Shown: positions 50,912-53,133 of the stretch, piece after piece | Numbering within the stretch: position 1 is the first letter of the stretch | How the letters are laid out: every line of letters begins with the position of its first letter | Origin: Nocardia testacea NBRC 100365 | Lineage (GTDB): Bacteria > Actinomycetota > Actinomycetes > Mycobacteriales > Mycobacteriaceae | DNA length: 53,133 bases | NCBI RefSeq assembly: GCF_000308775.1 | Contig: NZ_BAGJ01000264.1 | Coordinates: forward strand, 1 to 53,133 | Reading direction: 5' to 3' | The notes under the pieces: model-generated | Told to the model about the DNA's origin: nothing | The model's database searches: none | Seen by the model: only the letters and a program-made list of their open reading frames with translations | Program-made: the position numbers and the translations under genes

Positions 50912-51634
50912 ATGGCATTGAAGCGGATCGCCCGCCGGTCGGTTCCGGACGAGATCTACGACCAGCTCGTCGACGACGTTCTCACCGGCGAACTCGCCCC
51001 CGGCTCGACCTTGCCCGCCGAACGTCAGCTGGCCGAGGCACTGGGCGTCTCCCGGCCCACCGTCCGCGAAGCGGTACAGCGACTCGCGCGGGCCGGACTG
51101 GTGGAGATCCGCCAGGGCGGCAGCACCACCGTCCGCGATCCGCGCCGCTCCGGCGGCCTCGAACTGTTACCGCGATTGATCCTGCGCGACGGCCGGCTGG
51201 ACCACTCCGTAGTGCGCAGCATTCTGGAGACTCGTGCGACCCTGGGCCGCGAGGTCGCCGGCCTGGCCGCGCGCCGGGCCGGTCCGGCGGCCGGGCCGGC
51301 GCTCGCGGCCGCGGTGAACACACTCGCCGACCGGGACGATCCCCTGGCCCGCCAGCTCGCGGCCCTCGGGTTCTGGGACCACCTGGTCGACGCCGCCGAT
51401 TCGATCGTCTACCGCCTGCTGTTCAACCAGCTGCGGACCGTCTACGAACCCGCCATGGCCGCCCTCACCGGCGTCATGGACGCCGAGGTGGGGCAACCCG
51501 GCCGCTACCGCGCGCTGGCCGAGGCCGTCACCGCCGGTGACACCGATTCCGCCCGCACCCGCGCCGAGGCACTGTTGTCACTGGCCAGCACGGAATTCGA
51601 TACTCTCCTGCACCGATTGGATCAGACGTCATGA
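50912..51634 (+). CDS. GntR family regulator, FadR subfamily
   Basis: A 240-residue regulator. Its GntR winged HTH spans about 10-75 (DEIYDQLVDDVLTGELAPGSTLPAERQLAEALGVSRPTVREAVQRL). A helical FCD/FadR ligand domain covers the rest. FadR-type proteins sense acyl-CoA or other acids. The site at 50861-50878 resembles the FadR consensus. The stop overlaps the start of the hydroxylase gene (ATGA), so both are made together. It may also read the upstream oxidoreductase operon. Confidence 0.88.
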   Translation: MALKRIARRSVPDEIYDQLVDDVLTGELAPGSTLPAERQLAEALGVSRPTVREAVQRLARAGLVEIRQGGSTTVRDPRRSGGLELLPRLILRDGRLDHSVVRSILETRATLGREVAGLAARRAGPAAGPALAAAVNTLADRDDPLARQLAALGFWDHLVDAADSIVYRLLFNQLRTVYEPAMAALTGVMDAEVGQPGRYRALAEAVTAGDTDSARTRAEALLSLASTEFDTLLHRLDQTS

Positions 51635-52377
51635 ACCTTCCGCATGCGCTGCGCACCCGGCGCGGCCGGCACACCGAGATCGACCGTCTCGCCCAGGGGC
51701 GCCTGGCCGCCGACGAGGCGAGATCCGCCCGCCGCACCCACGAATCGCTCGCGGATGTGTTCACCGCCTTCCGTCACGCACCCTCGCCGTGGGTGATCGC
51801 CGCGCTGCTGGTCACCGCGGCCACGATCCGGATCCTGATAGGCGACTGGCAGCTCGCCGACGCCCTGATTCCGGTATTCGTGGTGGCCGCCTTCCCCTTC
51901 GTGGAGTGGATCATCCACGTCTGCGTGCTGCACTGGCGGCCGCGCACCCTGGGCCGGTGGCGGATCGACTCGCTGCTGGCGCGTAAGCACCGCGAACATC
52001 ATGCCGATCCGCGGATCCGGGAACTGATCTTCATCCCGTGGCAGACCTTCCTGTGGCTGCTGCCCGCCCTGGTCGCCATCGCCCTGCTGGCCTTCGGCCG
52101 TCCGGGACCGGGCCTGACCTTCCTGACCACCGTGGGTGCGCTCGGACTGGTGTACGAATGGACCCATCTCCTCGTGCACACCGACTACCAGCCGCGCGGC
52201 GCGCTCCTGCGCGCCGTGCGGCGCAACCACCGGTTGCACCATTTCAAGAACGAGCACTACTGGTTCGCCGTCACCACCGCCGGGACCGCGGACCGGGTCC
52301 TGGGCACCTATCCGGATCCTGCCTCGATCCCCAACTCCCCCACCGCGAAAGCTCTGCACACGCCGCAGGTCACCTAG
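51631..52377 (+). CDS. Fatty acid hydroxylase/sterol desaturase superfamily membrane protein
   Basis: A 248-residue membrane diiron oxygenase. Helices are at about 53-75, 83-105 and 135-175. His boxes are HVCVLHW, RKHREHHAD, HLLVHTD and RRNHRLHHFKNEHYWF, the complete ligand set of the family. It should hydroxylate or desaturate a fatty acyl or lipid substrate. Translational coupling to a FadR-type regulator supports a role in lipid metabolism. No ferredoxin or reductase gene is adjacent. Confidence 0.86.
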   Translation: MNLPHALRTRRGRHTEIDRLAQGRLAADEARSARRTHESLADVFTAFRHAPSPWVIAALLVTAATIRILIGDWQLADALIPVFVVAAFPFVEWIIHVCVLHWRPRTLGRWRIDSLLARKHREHHADPRIRELIFIPWQTFLWLLPALVAIALLAFGRPGPGLTFLTTVGALGLVYEWTHLLVHTDYQPRGALLRAVRRNHRLHHFKNEHYWFAVTTAGTADRVLGTYPDPASIPNSPTAKALHTPQVT

Positions 52378-52638
52378 CATTCGGCGCTGTCGGCGGCACC
52401 GTGCCGACGGTAGGGACCTCCGCCGGACCGGACTCGAACGTGGCACCGCCACCGGCAGAACCACCACGGCACGACCTTCCGACGAAGTGGTCACGCGGTA
52501 CCGGATGCACGACCGCAATCGCCACAGGGTAGTAGTGAACCCACAGCTTCACGGAGTTCGGACGGTGCACATTTCGGCGTGCACCGCCGGGCAGCCGGTT
52601 CTTCTGCAGGTTCCACCCCCAATTTCCGAGGATGGCGT

Positions 52639-52977
52639 ATGCACCGATTTCCCGGCCAGGACACGAGCACGGCACCACACGAGATCGCCTGCCGTATCGA
52701 GGATCTGCTCGACGAGCAGGCCCGGGTGGTCGATGAGCTGCTATCGGCCGAGACGGCCTACATCGAAGCGGTGGCCGCGGCCCGGGAAGCCGGTCTGCTG
52801 CGCCGGTCAGAGCTGATGGAGGCCCATGACCGGTTGCAGGGTTGGGCCATCTCCAATTTCTCGAATCGCTGGCGCCGGCTCGTCGGCCCGGATCCGACAG
52901 GTGCGCCCGCCGCGCTGCCCGGCGTCGGGGAACACGCACGACCCGGGTATCACCGGAACGATGAGCGGTATTCCTGA
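52639..52977 (+). CDS. Small helical/coiled-coil hypothetical protein
   Basis: A 112-residue protein. Its middle (IACRIEDLLDEQARVVDELLSAETAYIEAVAAAREAG) is a long amphipathic helix with heptad spacing, followed by a WAISNFSNRWRRLVG segment and a flexible tail. The ATG at 52639 has GAGGATGG upstream, and the frame before it is not protein-like. I do not recognise the family. The stretch 52378-52638 shows no gene. Confidence 0.6.
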   Translation: MHRFPGQDTSTAPHEIACRIEDLLDEQARVVDELLSAETAYIEAVAAAREAGLLRRSELMEAHDRLQGWAISNFSNRWRRLVGPDPTGAPAALPGVGEHARPGYHRNDERYS

Positions 52978-53123
52978 ACCGAGCCGTCCGATGCGTCGAT
53001 TTTGCATCGCTTTGCGCGTACGCTGAAGACCAGCGTGAATACCGAACGGCGGATGATCCAGCTCGTCCGTCCGCTTCCGAAAACCGGAGCGAACGGCGCA
53101 AGTCATCGAACAAGGAGACCATC

Positions 53124-53133
53124 ATGCTCCATC
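53124..53133 (+). CDS. Start of a gene cut by the right edge
   Basis: AAGGAGACC lies a few bases before an ATG at 53124, and only three codons (ATG CTC CAT) are visible. The product cannot be named. An alternative GTG frame from 53034 is also open to the edge but has no ribosome site. Confidence 0.4.

Noticed and set aside
53034..53133. GTG frame open to the right edge
   Set aside because: It lacks a ribosome site, whereas the ATG at 53124 has AAGGAG; the GTG region is more likely the leader of that gene.
1..53133. CRISPR arrays, tRNA or rRNA genes, prophage att sites
   Set aside because: No regularly spaced repeats, cloverleaf-like segments or rRNA signatures were noticed on reading; a tRNAscan and CRISPR search would settle it.

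Overview
The window is high-GC DNA from an actinobacterium, most likely Nocardia or a close mycolic-acid relative. The signs are GTG starts, GC-rich third codon positions, a furA-katG pair, ECF41-type sigma logic, a mycothiol-type arsenate reductase, a type VII secretion-associated gene and a tiny acidic amphipathic peptide gene like mycolata porin peptides. No rRNA, tRNA or CRISPR array was seen. The left half (1-25 kb) looks accessory, with many gene remnants and resistance functions. The right half (25-53 kb) is mostly intact metabolic and regulatory genes.

1-5.3 kb: a frameshifted gene runs off the left edge. A TetR/hydrolase divergent pair shares two operator-like repeats. An MFS remnant follows, then an orphan ArsR with a copy of the ars promoter, an ArsR tail fragment, a YnfA protein, and a MerR operon with a perfect 18-bp dyad. 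5.4-11.3 kb: an ECF41 sigma factor, a TetR/glycosyl hydrolase cassette, a decayed second sigma copy, then a serine hydrolase - DoxX-like - carboxymuconolactone decarboxylase-like operon ending in a strong terminator. The same GGTCACG-N15/16-CGTC element lies before the sigma gene, its decayed copy and the operon, which suggests an autoregulated sigma regulon. 11.3-12.9 kb: an alpha/beta hydrolase remnant and a virginiamycin B lyase.

13-18.4 kb: an arsenic island. Divergent arsR and arsI are followed by an MFS transporter and a flavin monooxygenase. These converge, through a shared hairpin, on arsR-acr3-arsC. Together they cover arsenate reduction, arsenite efflux and organoarsenical C-As bond cleavage. 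18.5-20.8 kb: a type VII secretion-associated protein overlaps a 303-residue candidate effector with a His/Cys protease-like C-terminus. A lone serine recombinase follows. 20.9-25.7 kb: a CAP-domain secreted protein, a two-domain VOC protein, a DHA2 MFS pump and an SCO6745-like protein.

25.8-37.6 kb: a FAD/Rieske oxidoreductase, a HhH-GPD-like protein, zinc-ribbon and CGNR proteins, an O-methyltransferase, two small membrane proteins, a 32-residue peptide gene with its own terminator, a DUF35-like protein, a kinase-ATPase-TPR-LuxR regulator and an SMP-30-like lactonase. 37.7-44.3 kb: katG-furA, a cold-shock-domain gene coupled to a small ORF, an HspR-like MerR regulator, a DHA2 pump and a DUF1206 protein. 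44.5-53 kb: an acyl-CoA catabolic group (thiolase remnant, permuted CoA-transferase, amidohydrolase, acyl-CoA dehydrogenase remnant, crotonase), then a DUF1684 protein, an LLM oxidoreductase, a FadR-type regulator with a near-consensus FadR site, a membrane fatty acid hydroxylase-like protein and a small coiled-coil protein. The next gene begins at the right edge.
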